Of a DNA stretch of 60,069 bases, positions 50,584 to 58,669 are shown piece by piece. Source of the stretch: Phenylobacterium aquaticum (GTDB taxonomy: Bacteria; Pseudomonadota; Alphaproteobacteria; Caulobacterales; Caulobacteraceae); contig NZ_JALDPT010000035.1 of assembly GCF_022695515.1 (NCBI RefSeq), positions 1 through 60,069 of the forward strand. The letters are read 5' to 3'. The translations under genes were made by a program, and so were the position numbers. Each line of letters begins with the position of its first letter. Within the stretch, counting starts at the first letter, position 1. A model generated the notes under the pieces. It was not told the origin of the DNA, made no database searches, and was given only the letters and a program-made list of their open reading frames with translations.

Positions 50584-51441
50584 CTAGGTGTCGAAGCGGA
50601 AGGCCGCGCCGTCGCGCTTCACATGGCCCGCGGTGGGCGCGGCGAAGTGGGTGCCAATCACCAGGACCGGCTGGTCGGCCACCTCGGCGAACACGCCCAT
50701 CCGCATGACGGCCGAGCCCTGGGGATCGCTGTCGAAGGGCGGCGACCACTCGGGATGAGCCAGCTGGCAGGGATGGTGGACCATGTCGCCGGTGATCAGG
50801 GCGCGCTGCCCCTCCGACTCGATGGCCACGCTGACATGGCCCGGCGTGTGGCCGGGCGTGGGCACGAGCCGCAGCTCGGCCGAGATGCGGTGGTCCATTT
50901 CCACCAGGTCCACCAGGCCGGCGTCGAACACCGGCTGGATGGAATCGGCCAGGATGGTCTGCTGGTCGGCGTCGCCCTCGGCGCTCCAGTGGGCATGCTC
51001 CGCCCGGCCGATCAGGTAGCGGGCCTTGGGGAAGGTCGGAACCCACTTGCCGTCTTCCAGCATGGTGTTCCAGCCGACATGGTCCACATGCAGGTGGGTG
51101 CAGACCACCGCGTCGACGCCCTCCCGCGTCCAGCCGGCTTCGGCGAACCGGGCCAGGAAGTCGGTCGACAGCGCCTGGCCGCCGACCAGGCTGCGCGGCC
51201 GATCGTTGCCGATGCAGGTATCGACCACCAGCCGCACCCCCGGCGCCTCGACCAGCAGGGCGTGGATCGACAGCCGCAGATGCCCGTCCTCGGTCACATA
51301 GTTCGGATAGAGCCAGGGGATCTGGCGCAGGGCCTCCGGCGTCGCCTCGGCCAGAAAGGGCCGCTTGGCGCTGTAGGGCACCGGCAGCTCGATCTCGACG
51401 ATCCGCGTGACCGTGACCGCGCCGATCTTCCAGCTGAGCAT
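50584..51441 (-). CDS. Metallo-beta-lactamase fold hydrolase
   Basis: The product is 285 residues. The zinc motif HxHxDH appears in VCTHLHVDHVGWNTM, with further ligands in TPGHTPGHVSVAIE and TGDMVHHPCQL. The layout is like lactonases of the AHL type or alkyl-sulfatase-like quenching enzymes, but the substrate cannot be deduced. It is one base from the stop of the korB gene, so it belongs to the same transcript. Confidence 0.9.
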   Translation of the reverse strand: MLSWKIGAVTVTRIVEIELPVPYSAKRPFLAEATPEALRQIPWLYPNYVTEDGHLRLSIHALLVEAPGVRLVVDTCIGNDRPRSLVGGQALSTDFLARFAEAGWTREGVDAVVCTHLHVDHVGWNTMLEDGKWVPTFPKARYLIGRAEHAHWSAEGDADQQTILADSIQPVFDAGLVDLVEMDHRISAELRLVPTPGHTPGHVSVAIESEGQRALITGDMVHHPCQLAHPEWSPPFDSDPQGSAVMRMGVFAEVADQPVLVIGTHFAAPTAGHVKRDGAAFRFDT

Positions 51442-51442
51442 C

Positions 51443-52498
51443 CTAGCGCAGGGTCGCGTTGAGCTTGGCCAGCACGCCCGAGCCGGGGATCAGGGCCTGA
51501 TCGGCCAGCTGGTTCAGCGGGGTGTCCACCGTCTCCAGGGCCTCGTGCAGGTCATTGGCCTCGGGGTCCACATAGAGCAGGCCGGTGACGATCTCGCCGG
51601 CCGCCTGGCGCTGGGCCAGATAGCTCATGGCCGCGATCCGGTCGGTGGGGTCGTAATGCGCCGACAGCTTGTGCAGCGACAGGACCGATCCGTCATGCTG
51701 GGTCACCTGAACCGTCGTGCCGGGCGCATAGTCCACATGGATCGGGTCGCGCGGCGAGACGACGTCCAGCCGGTTCACGCTCTCATTGTGCTCGCGCACA
51801 TAGTCGTAGCTCTTGGTCGAGCCCGAGTGATTGTTGAACTGGACGCAGGGACTGACCGTGTCGATGAAGGCTGCGCCCTTGTGGCTCAGCGCCGCCTTGA
51901 TCAGCGGCACCAGCTGGGCCTTGTCGCCCGAGAACGAGCGGGCCACGAAGGTCGCGCCAAGCTGCAGGGCCACGCTGACAAGGTCGATGGCGCTGTCGTG
52001 ATTGACCACGCCCTTCTTGGACTTCGAGCCCTTGTCCGAGGTGGCCGAGAACTGGCCCTTGGTCAGGCCATAGACCCCGTTGTTCTCGACGATATAGGTC
52101 ATGTTGACCCCGCGCCGGACCGCGTGCGCGAACTGGCCGAAACCGATCGAGGCGCTATCGCCGTCGCCGGAGACGCCCAGATAGATCAGCTCGCGATTGG
52201 CGAGATTGGCGCCGGTCAGCACCGAGGGCATCCGCCCGTGGACGGTGTTGAAGCCGTGGCTGGCGCCCAGGAAATAGTCCGGCGTCTTGGACGAACAGCC
52301 GATGCCCGACAACTTGGCGACGCGGTGCGGCGGCAGGTCGAGCTCATAGCAGGCCTGGATGATCGCCGCCGAGATCGAGTCGTGGCCGCAGCCGGCGCAG
52401 AGCGTCGAGACCGAGCCCTCATAGTCGCGCCGGGTGAAGCCGAGCTCGTTGGGAACCAGGCTGGGGTGATGCAGCCTGGGCTTGGCCAGATAGGTCAT
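51443..52498 (-). CDS. korB: 2-oxoacid:ferredoxin oxidoreductase subunit beta
   Basis: This is the TPP-binding subunit of the complex that decarboxylates a 2-oxoacid to acyl-CoA, reducing ferredoxin. The product is 351 residues. The TPP motif GVSGDGDSASIGFGQFAHAV with IVENNGVYGLTKGQFSAT is present, and cysteines in STLCAGCGHDSI and GIGCSSKTP may bind a 4Fe-4S cluster. The start at 52498 overlaps the stop of the alpha gene. KGQFSAT fits a 2-oxoglutarate-type enzyme, but pyruvate or branched-chain oxoacids cannot be ruled out. Confidence 0.92.
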   Translation of the reverse strand: MTYLAKPRLHHPSLVPNELGFTRRDYEGSVSTLCAGCGHDSISAAIIQACYELDLPPHRVAKLSGIGCSSKTPDYFLGASHGFNTVHGRMPSVLTGANLANRELIYLGVSGDGDSASIGFGQFAHAVRRGVNMTYIVENNGVYGLTKGQFSATSDKGSKSKKGVVNHDSAIDLVSVALQLGATFVARSFSGDKAQLVPLIKAALSHKGAAFIDTVSPCVQFNNHSGSTKSYDYVREHNESVNRLDVVSPRDPIHVDYAPGTTVQVTQHDGSVLSLHKLSAHYDPTDRIAAMSYLAQRQAAGEIVTGLLYVDPEANDLHEALETVDTPLNQLADQALIPGSGVLAKLNATLR

Positions 52499-54345
52499 TC
52501 GGCGGCCTCCGGGACGGTCTTGCGCGCGGGCGACGGCGCGGCCCCGCCCAGCAGTCCGGCCATTTCCTTGACGATGAAGCGGGCGGTGATCGGGGTGCCG
52601 TCATAGTGCAGCACCGGGATCAGCTTGGCCGGGTCCACATCGCCCTCATTGACGATCAGGGTGCGCAGCTGGGCGTCGCGGTTCTGCTCGACCACGAACA
52701 CCCGGTCATGGGCGGCGATGAAGTCATAGACCTCGGCCGAGAACGGGAAGGCCCGCACCCGCATCGCGTCCACATGCTGGCCCTGGGCCTCGAGCAGTTC
52801 CAGCGCCTCATGCATGGCCGGCGTCGTCGAGCCGAAATAGATCACCCCGGTGCGGGTGGCCTTCTTCGCGTCGCGGCGCACGGGGCCCGGCACGATCTGG
52901 GCGGCGGTGTCGAACTTGCGCAGCAGCCTTTGCACGTTGTCGACATAGACGCTCCCCTCCTCGCTGTAGCGGGCATAGGGATTGCGCGAGGTGCCGCGGG
53001 TGAAATAGGCGCCCTTGTTCGGGTGGACGCCCGGATAGGTGCGATAGGGAATGCCGTCGCCGTCGACCTCCAGATAGCGGCCGAATTCGCGGCCCGCCTC
53101 CAGCTCATCATGGGTCATGACCTTGCCGCGGTCGAGCTTGCGGCTGTCGTCCCACTTGAAGGGCTCGGTCAGCCACTCGTTCATGCCGATGTCGAGGTCG
53201 AGCATGACGAAGATGGTGGTCTGCAGCCGGTCGGCGAGGTCGAAGGCCAGAGCCCCGAACTCGAAGCATTCGCCCGGATCCTGCGGCAGCAGCATGGGGT
53301 GCTTGGTGTCGCCATGGCTGGCGTAGGCCGCGCCCAGCAGGTCGGCCTGCTGCGTCCGGGTCGGCATGCCGGTGGACGGCCCGCCCCGCTGCACATCGAA
53401 GATCACCGCCGGGATTTCGGCGAAGTAGCTCAGCCCGATGAACTCGGTCATCAGCGAGACGCCGGGCCCCGAGGTGGCGGTGAAGGCCCGCGCCCCGTTC
53501 CAGCCCGCGCCGACCACCATGCCGATCGAGGCGATCTCGTCCTCGGCCTGGACGATGGCGTAACGCGCCTTGCCGGTCTCCGGATCGGTCCGGTACTCCT
53601 GGCAGAATTCGGTGAAGGCCTCGGCCAGGGAGGTCGATGGCGTGATCGGGTACCAGGCGCAGACCGTGGCCCCGCCATAGACCGCGCCCAGGCCGGCGGC
53701 CATGTTGCCCTCGACATAGATCCGGTCGCCGACCCCGTCGGCGCGGCGCACCTGCAGGCCCAGCGGCCCGTGGTTCTCCAGCACATAGTCGCGGCCCATG
53801 TGCAGGGCCTCGACATTGGCCTTGATCAGCCGGTCCTTGCCGGCGAACTGCTCGGCCAGCAGCTGCTCGATGACTGCGATCTCGATGCCCAGCAGGGCGG
53901 CCAGCGCGCCGACATAGATGGTGTTCTTGAACAGCTGGCGCTCGCGTGGAACCGAATAGCGCGTGTTACACATGGCGGTCAGAGGCACGCCCACCACCGT
54001 GATGTCCGGGCGGAACTTCGACGCCGGCAGCGGCTTGGTGGAATCGTAGAACAGGTAGCCGCCGGGTTCGATCTCGGCGAGATCCTTGTCCCAGGTCTGC
54101 GGGTTCATCGCGACCATCATGTCGACCCCGCCGCGACGGCCCAGATGGCCGGCGCCGGTGACCCGCACCTCGTACCAGGTCGGCAGGCCCTGGATGTTGG
54201 ACGGGAAGATGTTGCGCGCCGCCACCGGCACGCCCATCCGCAGCACCGACTTGGCGAACATCGCGTTGGCGCTGGCCGAGCCCGAGCCGTTGACGTTGGC
54301 GAACTTGACGACGAAGTCGTTGGTGAGGGTCAGCGGGCCTGACAT
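52495..54345 (-). CDS. korA: 2-oxoacid:acceptor oxidoreductase, fused gamma-alpha subunit
   Basis: The product is 616 residues. An N-terminal gamma domain (about 1-190, FVVKFANVNGSGSASANAMF) is fused to the alpha pyrimidine-binding domain (about 210 onward, CAWYPITPSTSLAEAF, RAFTATSGPGVSLMTEFIGL, DVQRGGPSTGMPTRTQQADLL). The ATG at 54345 has GGGAGG upstream; a longer frame into the preceding gene is rejected. The fusion is the oxygen-tolerant aerobic type seen in actinobacteria and proteobacteria. It overlaps the GltD-like gene by 16 bases. Confidence 0.93.
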   Translation of the reverse strand: MSGPLTLTNDFVVKFANVNGSGSASANAMFAKSVLRMGVPVAARNIFPSNIQGLPTWYEVRVTGAGHLGRRGGVDMMVAMNPQTWDKDLAEIEPGGYLFYDSTKPLPASKFRPDITVVGVPLTAMCNTRYSVPRERQLFKNTIYVGALAALLGIEIAVIEQLLAEQFAGKDRLIKANVEALHMGRDYVLENHGPLGLQVRRADGVGDRIYVEGNMAAGLGAVYGGATVCAWYPITPSTSLAEAFTEFCQEYRTDPETGKARYAIVQAEDEIASIGMVVGAGWNGARAFTATSGPGVSLMTEFIGLSYFAEIPAVIFDVQRGGPSTGMPTRTQQADLLGAAYASHGDTKHPMLLPQDPGECFEFGALAFDLADRLQTTIFVMLDLDIGMNEWLTEPFKWDDSRKLDRGKVMTHDELEAGREFGRYLEVDGDGIPYRTYPGVHPNKGAYFTRGTSRNPYARYSEEGSVYVDNVQRLLRKFDTAAQIVPGPVRRDAKKATRTGVIYFGSTTPAMHEALELLEAQGQHVDAMRVRAFPFSAEVYDFIAAHDRVFVVEQNRDAQLRTLIVNEGDVDPAKLIPVLHYDGTPITARFIVKEMAGLLGGAAPSPARKTVPEAAE

Positions 54346-56125
54346 GCGCCGCCTCCCACATCGCTCGCGTGGCTCATTTCCAATGTGAATCTCTGCATGT
54401 CCCAGGCGCCCGTCGGGCACCGCTCCGCGCACAGCCCGCAGTGCAGGCAAACATCCTCGTCCTTGACCATCACCCGGCCGGTCTTCAGCTCGGCCGAGAC
54501 CATCAGGGCCTGGTCTAGATTGAGCGCCGGGGCCTTGAGGCGACCGCGCAGGTCCTCCTCCTCGCCATTGTCGGTGAAGGTGATGCAGTCCACCGGGCAG
54601 ATGTCGACGCAGGCGTCGCACTCGATGCACAGCGGCTCGGCGAACACCGTCTGGACGTCACAGTTCAGGCAGCGCTGGGCCTCGGCCAGGCCCTGCTTGA
54701 GGTCGAAGCCGAGCTCGACCTCGATCTTCACGTCCTTCAGCGCCTCGACCTTCTCGCGCAGCGGCACCCGGAAGCGCTGATCATTGGAGATGTCGTTGTC
54801 GTAGGACCACTCGTGGATGCCCATCTTCTGGCTGACCAGATTGGTCATCGGCGGCGGACGGTCGGTGAGGTCCCCGCCCTGGCAGAAGCGGTCGATGGAG
54901 ACCGCCGCCTCGTGGCCCTGGGCCACGGCCCAGATGATGTTCTTGGGCCCGAAGGCCGCGTCGCCGCCGAAGAACACGCCCGGCCGCGTCGACTGGAAGG
55001 TCACCGGATCGACCTTGGGCATGCCCCATTCGTCGAACTCCAGCCCCAGGTCGCGCTCGATCCAGGGGAAGGCGTTTTCCTGACCCACGGCCACCAGCAC
55101 GTCGTCGCACTCATAGTGCTGATCGGGCGCGCCGGTCGGCAGCAGCTTGCGCCGGCCCTTCTCGTCAAAGGTCGCGGCCACTTCCTCGAACAGCACCCCG
55201 GTCAGCTTGCCGTCCTTGTGGGTGAATTCCTTGGGCACGAGGAAGTTGAGGATCGGAATGTCCTCGTGGATCGCGTCTTCCTTCTCCCAGGGGCTGGCCT
55301 TCATCTCGTCGAAGCCGGAGCGGACGATGACCTTGACGTCCTCGCCCCCCAGCCGGCGCGAGGTGCGGCAGCAGTCCATGGCGGTGTTGCCGCCGCCCAG
55401 CACGATCACCCGGCGGCCGATCTTTTCGATATGGCCGAAGGACACCGAGCTCAGCCAGTCGATGCCGATATGGATATTGGCCGCGGCTCCTGGCGGCCCG
55501 GCAGGTCCAGGTCGCGGCCGCGCGGCGCGCCGGTGCCGACGAAGACGGCGTCATAGCCCTCGCCCAGGAGGGCGCCGAGGCTGTCGATCCGCTGGCCGAA
55601 GCGCATGTCCAGGCCCAGATCGGCGATATAGCCGACCTCCTCGTCGATCACTTCCTCGGGCAGACGGAACCGCGGGATCTGGCTTCGGATCATGCCGCCG
55701 CCCTTGGCCTCAGCGTCATAGACCACGACGTGATAGCCGAGCGGGGCGAGATCGCGGGCGACGGTCAGGGCCGCGGGGCCTGCGCCCACCAGGGCCACCC
55801 GCTTGCCGTTCGGCGCGGCGACCGTCGGCATCCGGGCCGAGACGTCGGACTTGTTGTCGGCGGCCACCCGCTTCAGGCGGCAGATGGCGACGGGCTCGTC
55901 CTCCACCCGGCCGCGCCGGCAGGCGGGCTCGCACGGCCGGTCGCAGGTCCGCCCGAGGATCCCCGGGAAGACGTTCGACTTCCAATTGACCATGTAGGCG
56001 TCCGAGTATCGCCCATCGGCGATCAGACGGATGTATTCGGGGACGGGCGTATGGGCCGGACAGGCCCACTGGCAATCTACGACCTTGTGAAAATAGTCAG
56101 GCCCGTCGGTACTGGTGCGCTGCAA
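54330..56125 (-). CDS. GltD-like flavoprotein with added 4Fe-4S domains, one frameshift
   Basis: This NADPH-type iron-sulfur flavoprotein has an N-terminal GltD cluster region (DCQWACPAHTPVPEY, GRTCDRPCEPACRRG), FAD site LVGAGPAALTVARDLAP, NAD(P) site VIVLGGGNTAMDCCRTSRR, and a C-terminal ferredoxin module (CIECDACVDICPVDC and CLHCGLCAERCPTGAW). The start is the TTG at 56125 with a GGGAGG site. The frame breaks at about 55486-55490: DLPGRQE continues as AANIHIGIDWLSSVSFGHIE in the next frame. One added base restores 598 residues. It is directly upstream of korA and probably feeds or drains its ferredoxin electrons. Confidence 0.9.
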
Positions 56126-56136
56126 AACCCTAATCC

Positions 56137-56162
56137 TCCCGGGACGCTCTACTCCCGGGACG
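56137..56162. repeat. Direct repeat upstream of the GltD-like gene
   Basis: TCCCGGGACG occurs at 56137-56146 and 56153-56162, 16 bp apart, and each copy contains the palindrome TCCCGGGA. The copy nearer the gene overlaps its ribosome-binding site. It could be an operator or a short tandem duplication. The rest of the 256-base gap to the next gene (56126-56381) shows nothing clear. Confidence 0.5.
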
Positions 56163-56381
56163 ACAAAAGCCCGCTCGCGGACCGACAAGCGGTCCGACGA
56201 TGGCTGAGCCTGCGCCCCGGCGCGGCGATGACCGCCATCTAAGTCCTGATTGAGGGCCCCGCCAACCCGCTTTCTGTACGCGACCCACTCTGCCGCGGGG
56301 TCAATTCCTCAGTTGCGGCCTGGACTCAGGCGCGGGGAGCAGATCACCTTCGCCAATATTGTGGCGGGGGCTGTCGCACCG

Positions 56382-57671
56382 ATGCGGATTCTGGTGACGG
56401 GCGCCTATGGTCTGATCGGCGGCCGCGTCACCGCGCGCCTCCTGGCCGAGGGGCATGAGGTCACAGGCGTCGGCCGCCATGTGGCCGCCGCCGCCCGAAG
56501 CCTTCCCCAGGTCCGGTGGATCGAGGCCGATCTCGCCCGATGGCGGGAAGGCGACTGGGCGCCGCATCTCGCCGATATCGACGCGGTGGTGAACTGCGCC
56601 GGCGCCCTGCAGGATGGTCCGACCGACAATCTGGTCGCCGTCCATCTGACCGGACCGCTCAGCTTGGGGCGCGCCTGCGTCACGGCAGGGGTGCGCCGGT
56701 TCGTCCAGATCTCCGCCGCCGGCGTCGCGCACGGCCAGGACGCCTTCAGCCGCACCAAGCGCGAGGGGGATGAGGCCCTGGCCGGCCTCGACCTCGACTG
56801 GACCATCCTGCGCCCCGCCCTGGTGCTCGCGCCCGTGGCCTATGGCGGCAGCGCCCTGCTGCGGGCCCTGGCGGCGGTCCCGTTCGTGATCCCGGCGGTC
56901 CATGCCCGGGCGGTAACCCAGGTGGTCGCGGTCGACGACATCGCCCTGGCCGTGGCCCGCGCCCTGGCGCCCGACGCCCCGATGCGGCGGATCATCGACC
57001 TGGGCGCCTCGGCCGAGACCACCCTGGCCGAGGTGCTGATCGGTCTGCGGGCCTGGCTGGGCCTGCCGCCGGCGCCGGTCCTCGACCTGCCCCCGCTCGT
57101 CGCCCGGATCGCGGCGACCGGCGCCGACGCCCTGGCCTGGCTCGGCTGGCGCAGTCCCTTGCGGTCGGCGACGCTTGGCCAGCTGGCGCGGGGCGTCCGG
57201 ATCCGCCCCGGCGAGGCGGAGCGCGCGCTGGGCTTCGCGCCGAAGGACCTGTCCCAGGCCCTGGCGGCGATGCCGGCCGGGGTTCAGGAACGGTGGTTCG
57301 CGCGCCTCTATGCTCTCAAGCCCGTCATCCTGGCGGGCCTGGCCGGCTTCTGGATCGTCTCCGGCGCGGTGGGCCTGGCCGAGATCCCGGCCGCCACCGC
57401 CGTCCTGGCCGCCTCCCACTTCCCGCCCGCGGCCGCGACGCCGGCCGTCATCGGCGGCGCCCTGGCCGACATCGCCCTGGGATTGCTCGCCTGCGTCAGG
57501 TCCACGGCGGCCTTCGCCCTCTGGGGCATGATCCTGGTCACCGGCGGCTACATGGTCGGGGCCACGCTCTGGCGACCCGACCTGTGGGCCGATCCCATGG
57601 GCCCCTTGGTGAAGACCCTGCCCGCCGCACTCCTGGCCCTGGTCGCGCTGGCCCTGCTGGAGGACCGATGA
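56382..57671 (+). CDS. NAD(P)-binding epimerase fused to a DoxX-like membrane domain
   Basis: The product is 429 residues. The start ATG gives MRILVTGAYGLIGGRVTARL with the NAD(P) Gly motif; VVNCAGALQDGP, VQISAAGV and FSRTKREGDEAL follow (an atypical SDR lacking YxxxK). From about residue 320 come four membrane helices of the DoxX-like type (VILAGLAGFWIVSGAVGLAE, LALLEDR end). The in-frame upstream part (from 56250) is left out as unsupported. It overlaps the DUF2269 gene by four bases. A role as membrane-bound, NAD(P)H-using redox or lipid enzyme is inferred. Confidence 0.88.
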   Translation: MRILVTGAYGLIGGRVTARLLAEGHEVTGVGRHVAAAARSLPQVRWIEADLARWREGDWAPHLADIDAVVNCAGALQDGPTDNLVAVHLTGPLSLGRACVTAGVRRFVQISAAGVAHGQDAFSRTKREGDEALAGLDLDWTILRPALVLAPVAYGGSALLRALAAVPFVIPAVHARAVTQVVAVDDIALAVARALAPDAPMRRIIDLGASAETTLAEVLIGLRAWLGLPPAPVLDLPPLVARIAATGADALAWLGWRSPLRSATLGQLARGVRIRPGEAERALGFAPKDLSQALAAMPAGVQERWFARLYALKPVILAGLAGFWIVSGAVGLAEIPAATAVLAASHFPPAAATPAVIGGALADIALGLLACVRSTAAFALWGMILVTGGYMVGATLWRPDLWADPMGPLVKTLPAALLALVALALLEDR

Positions 57672-58138
57672 GCCTCTATCTGCTGCTCAAGGCGCTCCAC
57701 ATTCTGGGCGCGACGGTGCTGTTCGGGACCGGAACCGGCATCGCCTTCTTCATGCTGATGGCCCATCGCACCGGCGATCCGCGGATCGTGGCCCACACCG
57801 CCGGGGTCGTGGTGCTTGGCGATACGATCTTCACGGCGACCGCCGTCGTCCTTCAGCCGGTGACGGGCGCGCTCCTCGCCCACCTCGCCGGCTGGCCGCT
57901 GTCCACCGGCTGGATCGCCGCAAGTCTCGGCCTCTACGTCCTCACCGGTCTCTTCTGGCTTCCGGTCGTCTGGATCCAGCTGCGCCTTCGCGATCTCGCC
58001 CGGGCGGCGGCGTCGCAGGGCGAGCTGCTTCCCGCCGCCTATCACCGCCTGTGGCGCCTGTGGTTCGCGGCAGGTTTTCCCGCATTTGGCGCGGTCCTGG
58101 GAATAATCTGGCTGATGGTGGCGAAACCTGACCTCTGA
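57668..58138 (+). CDS. DUF2269 family membrane protein
   Basis: The product is 156 residues with four membrane helices. The start MSLYLLLKALHILGATVLFG, the block DTIFTATAVVLQPVTGALLA, and the ending LWFAAGFPAFGAVLGIIWLM are the DUF2269 pattern, with a conserved histidine in KALHILG. It overlaps the epimerase-DoxX gene (ATGA). This two-gene pairing is common in proteobacteria, but the function is unknown. Confidence 0.9.
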   Translation: MSLYLLLKALHILGATVLFGTGTGIAFFMLMAHRTGDPRIVAHTAGVVVLGDTIFTATAVVLQPVTGALLAHLAGWPLSTGWIAASLGLYVLTGLFWLPVVWIQLRLRDLARAAASQGELLPAAYHRLWRLWFAAGFPAFGAVLGIIWLMVAKPDL

Positions 58139-58284
58139 AGGGGTCGTGTCTCCCGCGTCACATTATGGTCAATAATGCGTGAAGACGGCCCCGGAACGGA
58201 GGAATCTGCTTTGGAAAAACCCTTGTCCGCGTCAGGGTTTTCGCACTCGCCGATGAGTGAGCCTCCAGCCCCGGGAGCCGCGTC

Positions 58285-58467
58285 ATGTCCAATCCTTTCG
58301 AGATCACCGCCCCGCAAGTGGCGGACATTGAACTGCACGACGCCGTCCCGTCGCCTTTCGACGCCTCGGGCGAGGATGACGCCGAAGCCCTGCTGCACGC
58401 CGAGATCAACGGCCGGCGCGCCGCCGCGGAAAACCCCACGGCCCTGCGTCTGGCCCGCGCGCTCTAA
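58285..58467 (+). CDS. Small acidic protein of 60 residues
   Basis: ATG at 58285 with GGGAG seven bases upstream. The product (MSNPFEITAPQVADIELHDA start, ALRLARAL end) is acidic with a helical C-terminus and no signal or membrane segment. The start site and the non-GC-skewed composition compared with the other frames support real coding. I do not recognise the family. It stands between DUF2269 and a REP-like element. Confidence 0.5.
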   Translation: MSNPFEITAPQVADIELHDAVPSPFDASGEDDAEALLHAEINGRRAAAENPTALRLARAL

Positions 58468-58477
58468 ATCAGCCGCT

Positions 58478-58575
58478 CATCCCCGCGAAGGCGAGGACAC
58501 AAGCTGAGTTGGAATTTCGCGGCCAATTTCATGACTGAACTTTAGCCCGCTTGGGTCCCCGCCTTCGCGGGGATG
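58478..58575. repeat. Intergenic inverted-repeat (REP-like) element
   Basis: CATCCCCGCGAAGGCGAGGAC (left, one base over this text: positions 58478-58498) and its inverted copy 58555-58575 match at 20 of 21 bases, 56 bases apart. The sequence resembles the element at 20162-20280. It lies in the gap before eutB. Confidence 0.8.
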
Positions 58576-58669
58576 CGCGGCGTTTGGCGGGCGCCCGGAA
58601 AAGCCGCATCGCGCGCCACCCCCTTCAGAAGCCCTCGCCCGCCCAGCCCTCCGGCGCCATGATCGCCCC

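Noticed and set aside
58139..58284. Possible B12 riboswitch ahead of eutB
   Set aside because: Checked because EutB needs B12, but no B12-box-like sequence was seen in the gaps at 58139-58284 or 58468-58669.
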